From the NCBI GenBank assembly GCA_015056255.1, contig SVGP01000002.1, forward strand, positions 1 through 64,000: 64,000 nucleotides of DNA, in the 5' to 3' direction. Shown here in pieces: positions 7,791-16,618 of the stretch; the stretch's first letter is position 1; the number at the start of each line of letters is the position of its first letter. The notes below the pieces were generated by a model, which saw nothing but the letters and a program-made list of their open reading frames with translations, ran no database searches and was not told the DNA's origin. The translations under genes were made by a program, and so were the position numbers. The DNA comes from Clostridiales bacterium. GTDB taxonomy: Bacteria > Bacillota > Clostridia > Christensenellales > Aristaeellaceae.

Positions 7791-8690
7791 TTATCCTTTG
7801 ACTGCGCCGACCGTAAGGCCCTTGATGAAGAAGCGCTGTACGAAAGGATAGACCAGAAGGATGGGGCCGGTTGCGATCATGGACATGGCCAGCTTTGTAG
7901 TTTCGGTGGGCAGGTCGATGTCCAGAACGATGCCGCTTCGGGACTGGATTTCGCGAAGGGCTCTTGCGGAGTTGAGCATGTTGTAAAGGTAATACTGGAG
8001 CGACTGCAGCGCTTCATCGGTAATAAAGAGCATGCAAAGGTACCAGTCGTTCCAAAGTCCCAACGCCACAAAAAGACCGATGGTGGCAAGGGAAGGAAGG
8101 GACAGGGGCAGAACGATCTGAAGATAGATGCGCATGTCGCTGGCGCCGTCCAGCTTTGAGCATTCGATCAATTCTGTCGGAACGCCCTGCTTGATGAAGT
8201 TTCGCATCAGGAATATGTTGTAGGCGCTGAAGAACGACGGTACCATGATGGCCCACAGTGTGTTTTCCAGATGCAGAACCTGCTTCATGACGATGTACCA
8301 GGGAATCAGGCCGCCGCCAAAGAGCATGGTGAAGTAGAAAAAGAATGCAACGATGTTTCTCGATTCAAAGTCCTGGCGGGACAGAACGTAGCCCGTCATG
8401 GAGATGCAGAAAAGGGAGATGGCCGTGCCGCCCACGGTCTGGAGGATCGTGTTTTTGTAGGCTCTGATAATGTTGTCGGGATAGGAGAACAGCATTTCGT
8501 AAGCGGAGATGGACCACTTCTTGGGGAAAAGGGAATAACCCTCGCGGATAACCTCGCCATTATCGGTAAAGGAACCGATGATCATCAGAACGAACGGCAA
8601 GAGACATGCAAGCGCGAACAGTCCAAGAAGAATCTTGCTGACGATGTTGAAGATGCGGTATCCTCTGTTGTGCTTTCTTCGCATTTCCAT
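7791..8690 (-). CDS. Carbohydrate ABC transporter permease, LplC/YtcP type
   Basis: This 299-residue, six-helix permease belongs to the CUT1 subfamily that pairs LplB-type and LplC-type subunits. Features are the N-terminal RGYRIFNIVSKILLGLFALACLLPF, and the ATPase-docking EAA loop ECSKLDGASDMRIYLQI followed by LPLSLPS. The C-terminus FIKGLTVGAVKG is nearly invariant in this family. It lies 18 bases after the large permease gene and 60 bases before the binding-protein gene. The likely cargo is an oligosaccharide or glycoside released by the GH30 or GH5 enzymes encoded nearby. Confidence 0.95.
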   Translation of the reverse strand: MEMRRKHNRGYRIFNIVSKILLGLFALACLLPFVLMIIGSFTDNGEVIREGYSLFPKKWSISAYEMLFSYPDNIIRAYKNTILQTVGGTAISLFCISMTGYVLSRQDFESRNIVAFFFYFTMLFGGGLIPWYIVMKQVLHLENTLWAIMVPSFFSAYNIFLMRNFIKQGVPTELIECSKLDGASDMRIYLQIVLPLSLPSLATIGLFVALGLWNDWYLCMLFITDEALQSLQYYLYNMLNSARALREIQSRSGIVLDIDLPTETTKLAMSMIATGPILLVYPFVQRFFIKGLTVGAVKG

Positions 8691-8708
8691 AAATGTCTTC
8701 CCTCCTTC

Positions 8709-10526
8709 TTAGAACAGCGCGTAGTCCGGCTCGATTTTTTTGACGATGGTGTTGACCGTGACGACCAGAATCATGCCGACAAAGGACTGATAAAGGCCTG
8801 CCGCCGAGCCCATGCCGATTTCAACGTTTGTGCGCAGGGAGCGCCATACATAGGTATCGATGATCTCGGTGGTCTCCATCAGCTGTCCCGATTCTCCGAC
8901 CAACTGGTAGAACAGATCGAAATTGCCCTTCATGATGCTGCCCAAGGACATGAGCGTCAGAATCACTATCGTTGGGCGGATGGACGGAATGGTGATGTGG
9001 ATGATTTCCTGCCAGAAGTTTGCGCCGTCCAGGTCAGCCGCTTCGTAAAGTTCGTCGCTGATGCCGGTGATGGCGGAAACATAGATGATGGAGCCGTAGC
9101 CGACGCCCTTCCAGAAATCGACGATGGGGAGGATCACGTACCACGCCATGGGCATGGAATAGAAGTCTACGCGGTCAAAGCCCAGGGCAACCAGAAGAGA
9201 ATTGATAACGCCGCTGTTGTAGTTCAAAAGGTTATAGGCGAAGGTACCGACCATAACCATTGAGATAAAGTGGGGGAGGAAGGTAAGGGTCTGAACCCAC
9301 TTTTTATAGAACTTTCCGGCGATTTCGGAGAACATGATCGCGACGGCGACCTTTAAAATCGTACCGCCCACGATGAAAATGAAATTGTAGATGAGCGTGT
9401 TGAGCGTCATCCTCCAGGCAAGGCCGGAGGAGAAGAGGTATTCAAAGTTGGCGAGTCCCACAAACTTGCTTCCAAAGAGAGTGGAGAAAAAGTCAGTGGT
9501 GAATTGATAGTTGGTGAAACCGAAGTATACGCCGACCATCGGCAAGTAAGAGGTAATAAGGAAATAGACGACGCTTGGAAGCACCATCAGAACCAGAATG
9601 GGGTTTTTGCGGATGTCGTAACGGATTTTCGTAAGCTTAAGCGCCAGAACCATGGAGCCGATTACGAAAAGAAGGATACCGGCAAAAATGTAGAGGAATC
9701 CGGGCGACATGGAATTGATGTATTTGGACAGTGCATTAGGGAGATTGTTGATGACAAAGCCTGTGATGAAAAGGCCTGCGCCGGCAAGCGTCAGGAGGAT
9801 GCCGATGATGGTTTTTATATCAAGCCTTGCTTTTGTGAGGGAAACCCAGTAAAAAACATAGGAAAGCGCGATTATGCAAAGACCCGAGGCGATCCACCAT
9901 GCGCCGGGGAGAACGTCGCCGACCGTGCGGACGGGGGCGAGGTTGTTTAAGTGAACGCCTAACACGATGATAAGCGCACCCATAAGCATGATAAGGGAAG
10001 CGAAAATCACGGGCTTATCGAACTTACGCACGGAGAGCGCGCATACGGCGGATACGATAAAGAGCGTAAGCGCCATCAGAAGATTGGAAAGAAGCTGTCG
10101 GCCCGCGCGGCTTTCCTTAAGCTCAAGAATCTGGCTGTTGAGCGCTTCAAGGGTGGGCATCTGGTCAACCTTGGCCTTTTGCTGGTCGCGGTTTCTGAGC
10201 GCCTTATCGTATTCGCCCTGTGCGCGTTCAAGCTTTGAAATAAGCTTCTGATCTTCGGGAGAGGCTTCGAGGTTCGTTTTTGCTTCTTCAAGCTGCGTTA
10301 CGCGTTTTTGAAAGCGGGTTTCAAGCGTGCTGAGCTGTTCAAGCGCGCTGTTGAGCGTGGTAAGCTGGTTGTTTAAGCGGGTCGATTCGTCTCTTGAATT
10401 GTCGGCGAGCTTAAGATACAGGCATGCGATGATGAGCACGAGCGCAATGGCCAGCAAAGCGCGGCCAAGAGAAGGAATCCTGCTCATCAAGGAGGGCTTT
10501 TTGTCGCTTTTTGATGATAGGCTCAC
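8709..10526 (-). CDS. LplB-type ABC permease with long N-terminal extension
   Basis: The C-terminal 300 residues are a normal LplB/YteP CUT1 permease, with EAA loop ELYEAADLDGANFWQEI followed by TIPSIRPT and the family ending KKIEPDYALF. The N-terminal 300 residues are extra. They hold a membrane helix (23-41), a charged coiled coil (about 46-140) that would lie outside the cell, and about five more hydrophobic segments (145-296). Typical LplB proteins have about 300 residues; this one has about 605. A TTG at 10550 is in frame, but AAGGAGG at 10535-10541 points to the GTG at 10526. The extension may organise the transporter at the wall or dimerise it; its function is unknown. Confidence 0.9.
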   Translation of the reverse strand: MSLSSKSDKKPSLMSRIPSLGRALLAIALVLIIACLYLKLADNSRDESTRLNNQLTTLNSALEQLSTLETRFQKRVTQLEEAKTNLEASPEDQKLISKLERAQGEYDKALRNRDQQKAKVDQMPTLEALNSQILELKESRAGRQLLSNLLMALTLFIVSAVCALSVRKFDKPVIFASLIMLMGALIIVLGVHLNNLAPVRTVGDVLPGAWWIASGLCIIALSYVFYWVSLTKARLDIKTIIGILLTLAGAGLFITGFVINNLPNALSKYINSMSPGFLYIFAGILLFVIGSMVLALKLTKIRYDIRKNPILVLMVLPSVVYFLITSYLPMVGVYFGFTNYQFTTDFFSTLFGSKFVGLANFEYLFSSGLAWRMTLNTLIYNFIFIVGGTILKVAVAIMFSEIAGKFYKKWVQTLTFLPHFISMVMVGTFAYNLLNYNSGVINSLLVALGFDRVDFYSMPMAWYVILPIVDFWKGVGYGSIIYVSAITGISDELYEAADLDGANFWQEIIHITIPSIRPTIVILTLMSLGSIMKGNFDLFYQLVGESGQLMETTEIIDTYVWRSLRTNVEIGMGSAAGLYQSFVGMILVVTVNTIVKKIEPDYALF

Positions 10527-10539
10527 GATGATCGCCTCC

Positions 10540-11868
10540 TTAGTTTTCAAAAATGATGCTGGTCAGCGATTCGGGCGCAAGCTCGAACTCGACCACCTGA
10601 TCACGCCAGACGGGCTTTACCTTAAGGGGAGTTTTGCTCCTGTTTAATAGAAGCATGGAAGCGCTTCCGTCTTCCTTTAAGAAGGCTACGGTTTCAATGT
10701 CCGGATGCCACGCGGAGGAGGCGATCTGGGTGGAGCCGGGCGTCGCGGTCTGTCCGATCAGGGCGATGGCTTTCTGAGAATGGTTTACGGTGATCTCCTT
10801 TGTGTTCACATCGCACATAACAGGCGCGGAGCAGAAGTTTTGAACGTGGTTGGGGCCGCCCTCCTGATCCAGATACATGTTCCAGTCAAAAAGCATCGTC
10901 GTTCCATGGTCGATATCGCCGATGTATTCATGGGCGTACTTCATCGCGTGATACCAGGTATCGCGGCCGATATCGGGGCGACTGTACTCCATGCAGCCCT
11001 CGGTGAAGATGATCTTTTTATCCGGGAGGCGCTTTTTGACAAGATCGAGCGCTTTAAAGTGATCGCCCGTATAGAAGTGGAAGGCAACGCCTTCGATGAG
11101 ATCATTGGTATCGTCCTTGATGGATTCGAGCGCTCGGGCGTACACCCTTTCCTTATTATGGTCCCAGATGTAAACGCCGGTGGTAAGACCGTGCTTTTTA
11201 AGGGCGGGAGCCAGATGATCGCGAACGAATACGCGCTCCTCTTCGCCGGTATAAATGCAGCTGTCCCACGATTGCGTCGCATTGGGCTCATTCTGAACGG
11301 TTACGTATTTGACCGTCAGCCCGTGCGCCTGATAGCCCTCGATGTAGCGGCAGATGTATTCTGCCCACATATCCCTGTATTTGTCAAGGAGCTTGCCGCC
11401 GCGGTTTCTCTGCCCCGTGGTTTTCATAAACGCGGGCGGGCTCCAAGGGGACAGGAGAATGGGAAGGGGTCTTCCCGCCTTTTCCTCGGCGCGTTTGATA
11501 AAGGGGATGATTTCCTTTTCGTCGTGCTCGAGAGAGAAGGATGCGAGCGCCTTGTCGTCGGGATTGCTCATGGCCTCATAATGAGCGATAGAGAAGTCAC
11601 AGCTGTCGATGGACACGCGAAGGAAGCGGTAGTCCGCGCCGCCGCCAAAGTAGAAATCCAAAAGCTGTTCCTGTTTGTCCTCGGGCATCTGGTAAAAGAC
11701 ATGCGCGGCGGATTCCGTCGCAGCGCCGCCCAGACCTTCAAACACGCTGCCAGTTTCTTTATCATAGAGGTTGACAACGTAAAACTCGTCGCGGATGGTA
11801 AGGTCGCGCGTGGAGAGAGATTGGCTTTCAAGACCGAAACGGGTGAGCTGTCTGATCTGCGCTTTCAT
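10540..11868 (-). CDS. Glycoside hydrolase family 30 enzyme (glucosylceramidase-like)
   Basis: This is a 442-residue (beta/alpha)8 glycosidase with a C-terminal beta domain. The GH30 hallmarks are present: EGLGGAATESA near residue 45, acid/base Glu194 in the VQNEPNATQSW motif, and nucleophile Glu290 in IIFTEGCME. There is no signal peptide, so it acts in the cytoplasm on substrate imported by the adjacent LplB/LplC system, probably a beta-glucoside. An ATG 13 codons upstream exists, but GAGGTGAT at 11873-11880 favours the start at 11868. It is the first gene of the operon and is controlled by the overlapping promoter and operator at 11925-11953. Confidence 0.93.
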   Translation of the reverse strand: MKAQIRQLTRFGLESQSLSTRDLTIRDEFYVVNLYDKETGSVFEGLGGAATESAAHVFYQMPEDKQEQLLDFYFGGGADYRFLRVSIDSCDFSIAHYEAMSNPDDKALASFSLEHDEKEIIPFIKRAEEKAGRPLPILLSPWSPPAFMKTTGQRNRGGKLLDKYRDMWAEYICRYIEGYQAHGLTVKYVTVQNEPNATQSWDSCIYTGEEERVFVRDHLAPALKKHGLTTGVYIWDHNKERVYARALESIKDDTNDLIEGVAFHFYTGDHFKALDLVKKRLPDKKIIFTEGCMEYSRPDIGRDTWYHAMKYAHEYIGDIDHGTTMLFDWNMYLDQEGGPNHVQNFCSAPVMCDVNTKEITVNHSQKAIALIGQTATPGSTQIASSAWHPDIETVAFLKEDGSASMLLLNRSKTPLKVKPVWRDQVVEFELAPESLTSIIFEN

Positions 11869-11924
11869 AAATATCACCTCGTAATCAATGATGAGCGTAT
11901 CAACCAACGTATATTACTTTTAAA

Positions 11925-11953
11925 AGTATAGCACGAAGAAAAACGTTTTTCAA
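11925..11953 (-). promoter_or_regulatory. Sigma-A promoter of the GH30-ABC operon
   Basis: Reading leftward, TTGAAA (11948-11953) and TATACT (11925-11930) have a 17-base spacer. The palindrome at 11938-11951 covers the -35 edge and most of the spacer, so a bound repressor would exclude RNA polymerase. Confidence 0.85.
11938..11951. promoter_or_regulatory. LacI-family operator 1
   Basis: This is a perfect 14-base palindrome, GAAAAACGTTTTTC, with the central CG typical of LacI/GalR operators. It sits inside the GH30 operon promoter. The repressor encoded at 13760 is the obvious candidate ligand. Confidence 0.75.
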
Positions 11954-11998
11954 TAGTTTGTTTGCACTATGGCGAAAAAATTAAGACAAGGTTTATTA

Positions 11999-12027
11999 TT
12001 GACCTTATTATATCGATGAGCTATAAT
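11999..12027 (+). promoter_or_regulatory. Sigma-A promoter of the GH5-lacI operon
   Basis: TTGACC (11999-12004) and TATAAT (12022-12027) are 17 bases apart. The expected start of transcription is near 12034. Confidence 0.85.
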
Positions 12028-12064
12028 AAAAATGGATAAAGTTCATAACAGTGCGGTTGATAAA

Positions 12065-12080
12065 AGGAAAACGTTTTACT
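12065..12080. promoter_or_regulatory. LacI-family operator 2
   Basis: AGGAAAACGTTTTACT has a perfect 10-base core (AAAACGTTTT at 12068-12077) and shares the core of operator 1, 130 bases away. It lies about 30-45 bases downstream of the predicted start, a roadblock position just before the GH5 ribosome site. Confidence 0.7.
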
Positions 12081-12097
12081 GAGAGGAGTCGTTTACC

Positions 12098-13741
12098 GTG
12101 AAAAAATGGGTTACGCTGATTCTTGTGGCAATGATGATGACGGGTTTTGCGTCGCTTGGCGAGGAAAAACCCGAAATGAGCATGTTACGCGCGCAGGGGA
12201 CGGACATTGTCGATCAAAACGGCGAAAAGGTGCTTCTTCGCGGCGTGAACGCGGGCGGCTGGCTCATCATGGAAAGCTGGATGACGCTCACAAACGCTCC
12301 GAGTCAGCTGGAGGCGTTTGAGGTTCTGGATGAGCGCTTCGGAAGGGAAAAGAGGGAAGAGCTTTTTAGGATTTATGAAGATAACTATTTTTCGGAATCT
12401 GACTTTGACAATATAAAATCGCTTGGAATGAATGTTGTTCGCTTGCCGTTTGCGTGGTGGAATCTGATTGATGATGAGGGCAAGCTTAAGGAAAACGCCT
12501 TTTCGCGCCTTGATTGGTTTGTAGAAAACTGCGCAGAAAGAGGCCTCTACGTCATTTTGGACCTGCATGCCGCGCCGGGATCTCAGAACGGAAACGACCA
12601 TTCCGGCGATATCACGGGCGCGAAGCTTTTCGACAACGAAGACTATATGGCGAAGACTGAATTGATCTGGACGGAGACCGCGAAGCATTTTAAAGGCAAT
12701 CCCGCCGTAGCAGCCTACGATCTTTTGAACGAGCCGGGCGGAAAGCTTAATTCCACGGGCGTTGCCCAGTGGGAAATGTTTGACAGGCTCTATAAAGCCA
12801 TCCGAAAGGTCGATCAGGATCACATCATCATGATGGAATCCTGCTGGGATCCTTCCGATCTGCCCGCGCCGGACAGATACGGCTGGGAAAATGTCGTGTA
12901 TCAGTATCATTTCTATAAATGGAACGCGGACAACGATTATCAGGCGCAGAAGCTGTTTGTGGATGTGAAGATGCACAATTTCAAAAAGATCAATCATCCT
13001 GTGCCTTCGTTTGTGGGCGAATTTACGCTGTTTCAGAGCATGGATGCATGGAAATACGCCCTCAAAACCTATTCCGACGCAGGCATCGGCTGGACGATCT
13101 GGACGTACAAGGTGACGGGCAACAGCACGTGGGGCCTTTACAACGTGTATGGAAACAAAGTGGATATTTACAATGACACCTATGAAGAAATCGAGGAAAA
13201 ATGGACGAATCAGGGAACGCTTCGAAGAAACACCGCGCTTTGTCAGATTGTGGCCGATGCAATTTACGGAAAAAGCGTAACCTTGCCCGAGGAGCCATCT
13301 GAAAAATCGGACACGCCCGTTATGCATCTTCCGGTCGAATCCGTAAAGGCCACAATGGGCGCATCCGTCAAGGAAGAAGACGGCGTTTACCGTCTGACCA
13401 CAAAGGCCTCCCTTGATCCGAGCTATATCATGAATGCGATTTCGTATACCCTGCAGGAATCTGTCGATGCAATGTCGTATACTTATATAACTTTCTATAT
13501 CAAGGACCTTCAGGGCAGCAATACACACAAAGTGACCTTGGTGGACGCCGATGGCAAGCTTGTGAGCCAGTGGGTGGATATCCCCTCGGTTCATCAGGAA
13601 TGGACGCGCGTCAACTGCCCGCTTTCGATGTTCAAGGGCGTTGACCTGACGAAAATTACCGAGGTCAGGATCGGCGAATGGAACAGCGGCGATTACCTTT
13701 TTGACAAACTGTTTTTATGCAATGGCACAATGGACGAATGA
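12098..13741 (+). CDS. Secreted glycoside hydrolase family 5 glycanase
   Basis: This 547-residue enzyme starts with a signal peptide (MKKWVTLILVAMMMTGFAS). The (beta/alpha)8 catalytic domain spans about 35-380. Its opening, RGVNAGGWLIMESWMT, resembles the exo-beta-1,3-glucanase/cellulase branch of GH5. Acid/base Glu212 lies in LLNEPGG and nucleophile Glu308 in FVGEFT. Residues about 405-547 form a beta-rich C-terminal domain that looks like a carbohydrate-binding module. The start is GTG behind GAGAGGAG. It would cut beta-glucan outside the cell and so supply the adjacent importer and the GH30 enzyme. It is cotranscribed with the LacI-type repressor gene 18 bases downstream. The exact substrate is not readable. 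Confidence 0.9.
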   Translation: MKKWVTLILVAMMMTGFASLGEEKPEMSMLRAQGTDIVDQNGEKVLLRGVNAGGWLIMESWMTLTNAPSQLEAFEVLDERFGREKREELFRIYEDNYFSESDFDNIKSLGMNVVRLPFAWWNLIDDEGKLKENAFSRLDWFVENCAERGLYVILDLHAAPGSQNGNDHSGDITGAKLFDNEDYMAKTELIWTETAKHFKGNPAVAAYDLLNEPGGKLNSTGVAQWEMFDRLYKAIRKVDQDHIIMMESCWDPSDLPAPDRYGWENVVYQYHFYKWNADNDYQAQKLFVDVKMHNFKKINHPVPSFVGEFTLFQSMDAWKYALKTYSDAGIGWTIWTYKVTGNSTWGLYNVYGNKVDIYNDTYEEIEEKWTNQGTLRRNTALCQIVADAIYGKSVTLPEEPSEKSDTPVMHLPVESVKATMGASVKEEDGVYRLTTKASLDPSYIMNAISYTLQESVDAMSYTYITFYIKDLQGSNTHKVTLVDADGKLVSQWVDIPSVHQEWTRVNCPLSMFKGVDLTKITEVRIGEWNSGDYLFDKLFLCNGTMDE

Positions 13742-13759
13742 GATTGTTGAGGAGCACGG

Positions 13760-14758
13760 ATGGACGTAAAGATTAAGGATGTGGCGCAGCTTGCGGGCGT
13801 GTCAATTTCGACGGTTTCAAACACATTAAGCGGCAGAAAAAATGTGAGCCGCGAAAAGCAGGCGGCGGTGATGGAGGCGGTCAGAAAGCTTGGTTATGTG
13901 CCCAATATCAACGCCCAGCTATTAAAGTCCCGGCGAACAGGCAACATTGGGCTGTTTCTGCCCTTTATCGACGGCCTGTTTTACACGACGCTCATGCAGG
14001 AGGTGTATCACGCCTGCACGGAAAAGGGATACGGCATGTTCACCCATGTCGCGCGGGACTTTGACAGCCAGAAAACCGCCGCGACCATTTTGTCGTGCAA
14101 TATCGACGCGGCGATTGTGCTGAATGATCATCTTCTGGACTCGGAAATTGAAACGCTGACTGCGCGCGGCATTCCCCTTGTTTTTAAGGACAGGCGCATT
14201 GTGCAAAAGGGTGTGAGCAGTATCGTCATAGACAATCAGGGCGGCACCATGCTGCAGGTGAACTATCTGGCGCACACAGGACACAAAAAAATCGCCTATC
14301 TGTGCGGCGTTCCCAATCACGATGGAAACGAGCGCAAAGAGGCGTTTAAAAAAGCGATGAAAAATGTCCGGCTGCCGGTGACGGATGAGCTGATCATGGA
14401 AGGGCAGTTTTCAAGAAGGGTCGCCTATAACTGCGTGCACGCAATAATGCACAGGAGCGATATTCCAAGACCCGACGCGATTTTGTGCGCCAATGACGAA
14501 ATGGCCTTCGGGTGCATTGACGCGCTTAAGGATATGCATATATCCGTTCCCAAGGATATAAGCGTAATGGGCTTTGACGATCTGGGCGCCGAGGCGTGTT
14601 TGCCCGCGCTTTCAACAGTCGGATATTCGATGCGGGATTTTGCCTATCAGGCAGTGGAAGAAGCGGTGAGGCTGATTCATGATCCCATGAGCGATGGAGT
14701 ACTGAAAATGCTTGAAACGCAGATGAAGATCAGAAGCTCCGTAGCGCTTCGGTTTTAA
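13760..14758 (+). CDS. LacI/GalR-family transcriptional repressor
   Basis: This 332-residue regulator has the N-terminal LacI helix-turn-helix and hinge (KDVAQLAGVSISTVSNTLSG, then VRKLGYVPN) and a periplasmic-binding-like effector domain. It follows the GH5 gene in the same operon, and GAGGAG precedes its ATG. Two AAAACGTTTT-centred palindromes at the divergent GH30 and GH5 promoters are the likely operators, which gives negative autoregulation and coordinate induction by a glucan-derived sugar. A CcpA identity was considered, but the local context favours a pathway-specific repressor. Confidence 0.93.
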   Translation: MDVKIKDVAQLAGVSISTVSNTLSGRKNVSREKQAAVMEAVRKLGYVPNINAQLLKSRRTGNIGLFLPFIDGLFYTTLMQEVYHACTEKGYGMFTHVARDFDSQKTAATILSCNIDAAIVLNDHLLDSEIETLTARGIPLVFKDRRIVQKGVSSIVIDNQGGTMLQVNYLAHTGHKKIAYLCGVPNHDGNERKEAFKKAMKNVRLPVTDELIMEGQFSRRVAYNCVHAIMHRSDIPRPDAILCANDEMAFGCIDALKDMHISVPKDISVMGFDDLGAEACLPALSTVGYSMRDFAYQAVEEAVRLIHDPMSDGVLKMLETQMKIRSSVALRF

Positions 14759-14772
14759 AAAACGATAGTAAT

Positions 14773-14812
14773 AAACGCGCGGGCGATCAATGAATCGTCT
14801 GCGCGTTTTAGA
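14773..14812. terminator. Terminator after the LacI-family gene
   Basis: A 15-bp stem with two G-U pairs (AAACGCGC arm at 14773, GCGCGTTT arm ending near 14810) is followed by TTTT. It lies between convergent genes and may act in both directions. Confidence 0.8.
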
Positions 14813-14813
14813 T

Positions 14814-15020
14814 TCAGTTGATATCCTTCTTAAGCGGCTTTCTGTTGCCCTCTTCATCCACGATCACGATGTTTTCAAGCTGTGCGCGGAAGCCTCTTCG
14901 AAACTCCTCCAGGTATTCCTTGCGAAGGGCGGCCTGCTCCTGGATTTCTTCGGGGGTGAGGCCTTCGGCTTTTGATTTTTTTGCGAGAAAGTTGATGCGG
15001 TCAAGCTTTTCTTTTACCAT
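14814..15020 (-). CDS. DUF896 family protein (YnzC-like)
   Basis: This 68-residue cytoplasmic protein belongs to the UPF0291/DUF896 family. It shows the family pattern [13 protein letters not shown], then [18 protein letters not shown] and [12 protein letters not shown]. The fold is a helical hairpin with a short C-terminal tail. In B. subtilis, YnzC belongs to the SOS-linked yneA region, but its biochemical role is unclear. It is separated from the kinase gene by 14 bases and has AAAGGAGA before its ATG. Confidence 0.92.
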   Translation of the reverse strand: MVKEKLDRINFLAKKSKAEGLTPEEIQEQAALRKEYLEEFRRGFRAQLENIVIVDEEGNRKPLKKDIN

Positions 15021-15034
15021 GGATTTGTCTCCTT

Positions 15035-16561
15035 TTATTGGTTTAAAAGCGCCTGATAGGCTGCGCTTTCGTGCATTGCGCTTTTGCTTTCGGGGTAGAG
15101 GGCGCGATAGGCTTTGGTGTGGTTTTCGTATGCTTTGTGAGAAACGGGGTCGGGCGAAAAGGATTTTGCAATTTGTATGGTTTTGGAAGCTTCCTCAAAG
15201 GATTTGAATGCGCCCACGCCCACGCCCGCTGCGATCATCGCGCCCATAGAGGTCGCTTCGCGCGGATGAGCGTGAACGAAAGTGGGAACGCCGATGATAT
15301 CCGCAAACATCTGAGGCCAGACATTGCTCTTTACGCCGCCGCCTGAAAGAATCAGGCTTTCAAAGTGAAGGCTGTTGTCGATAAGCACCTTCGTGCAGTT
15401 GTTAAGCGCCTGCGCGACGCCTTCGTAGGCGGCTCTGACAAGATCGTTTCTGGTGTGCGTGAGCGTAAGCCCCATGAGCATGCCGCGCGCGTTTGCGTCC
15501 CACCACGGGCAGCGTTCGCCCATGAGGGTGGGGAGGAAAAATACGCCGTTAGCGCCGGGCACGGAGGAATGCGCCATTTTCTCTGCGCGGGCAAAATCGA
15601 TTTTGCCGTCTTCGTTTGTTATGCCGAGCACGGTTTTCATCATGAAATCAAACGCGGTTGACGCGCATTGAACCGTGCCGCAGACGTTTGTGAGATTTTC
15701 GTCGATATCCGTATAGTTGAACGCCCGCATGCCGGGATCGATCACGGGCGTTTTGGAAAGGCCGCACGCCCATGCGCTGGAGCCTACGGTGATGTACGCG
15801 CCGTTTTCAGAGTATACGCCGGAGCCGTGCGTCGAGCAGGGGCCGTCGCCGCCGCCGATGGAGACGGGAATACCGCTTTTAAGGCCGAGCGCGGCGGCTG
15901 CTTCTTTGCGCAAAACGCCCGACACATCGGTCGACGGGAATAGCTGGGGCAGCTTTTCTTCGTCTATGCCGGCGCATTTCAATATGTCTTTGTCCCAGAT
16001 GCGCTTATGAATGTTCATTGCGCCAAAAAGCGATGCGTCGGAAAAATCGCTTCTTGCGTGAAAACCGGTCAGGTATCCGTAGAGGATATCCTTCGTATTG
16101 ACGAAGGAGTATGCGCGCTTATAGATGTCCGGATGATGCTTTTTCATCCACATGAGCTTTGGAAGGCCGTAATGTACGTCTGGGCGGTTGCCGGTAATAT
16201 TGTAAAAGATTTTTGCGCCCATGCGGGATGCGATTTCATCCACTTCGTTTACTGCGCGGGTATCCAGATGGATGATGTTCGGATGCAGGGGCGTTCCGTC
16301 TTTTTCGATCGGAACAAGGCCGTTCATGGTGCCGGTCAGGCCGATTGCGCACACGCTTTCAAGGCCGTCTGTTCCTGAAAGGCTGTTCATGGCGGATTGG
16401 ACTGCTTTTATAAAATCCTCAGCCTTCTGCTCCGCCCAGCCGTCCTTTGGGAAATAGGTGGAATATTCGGAAACTGTTGCTTTGATGAGCGTGCCGCTTA
16501 CGTCAAAAAGCGAGCACTTTAAGCCTGAGGTTCCCGCATCCATGGTCAGAATTGTATTCAT
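15035..16561 (-). CDS. FGGY-family carbohydrate kinase (xylulokinase-like)
   Basis: This 508-residue two-domain sugar kinase phosphorylates an open-chain or furanose sugar using ATP. The N-terminal phosphate-binding motif [15 protein letters not shown] and the xylulokinase-like GWAEQ near residue 42 are visible. The second ATP-binding block is seen as [20 protein letters not shown] near residue 405. Members may act on xylulose, gluconate, fuculose or other sugars, and the exact substrate cannot be fixed. The gene lies downstream of a ThuA-like gene, with a terminator hairpin between them, and upstream of the DUF896 gene. Confidence 0.9.
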   Translation of the reverse strand: MNTILTMDAGTSGLKCSLFDVSGTLIKATVSEYSTYFPKDGWAEQKAEDFIKAVQSAMNSLSGTDGLESVCAIGLTGTMNGLVPIEKDGTPLHPNIIHLDTRAVNEVDEIASRMGAKIFYNITGNRPDVHYGLPKLMWMKKHHPDIYKRAYSFVNTKDILYGYLTGFHARSDFSDASLFGAMNIHKRIWDKDILKCAGIDEEKLPQLFPSTDVSGVLRKEAAAALGLKSGIPVSIGGGDGPCSTHGSGVYSENGAYITVGSSAWACGLSKTPVIDPGMRAFNYTDIDENLTNVCGTVQCASTAFDFMMKTVLGITNEDGKIDFARAEKMAHSSVPGANGVFFLPTLMGERCPWWDANARGMLMGLTLTHTRNDLVRAAYEGVAQALNNCTKVLIDNSLHFESLILSGGGVKSNVWPQMFADIIGVPTFVHAHPREATSMGAMIAAGVGVGAFKSFEEASKTIQIAKSFSPDPVSHKAYENHTKAYRALYPESKSAMHESAAYQALLNQ

Positions 16562-16578
16562 AGACTCACCTTTCTGAG

Positions 16579-16606
16579 AAAAAGGCGGCGCAAAGCGTGC
16601 GCCGCC
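16579..16606 (-). terminator. Terminator-like hairpin between thuA-like and kinase genes
   Basis: A perfect 9-bp GC-rich stem (16584-16592 with 16598-16606) and a 5-base loop are followed, reading left, by TTTTT. It sits just before the kinase ribosome site, so the kinase is either read through or has separate transcription. Confidence 0.8.
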
Positions 16607-16618
16607 GATTTTGATGCG

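Noticed and set aside
10705-11931. A 408-codon open frame opposite the GH30 gene.
   Set aside because: GH30 catalytic motifs are unambiguous on the minus strand. The antisense frame runs into the promoter/operator region and has no recognisable motif.
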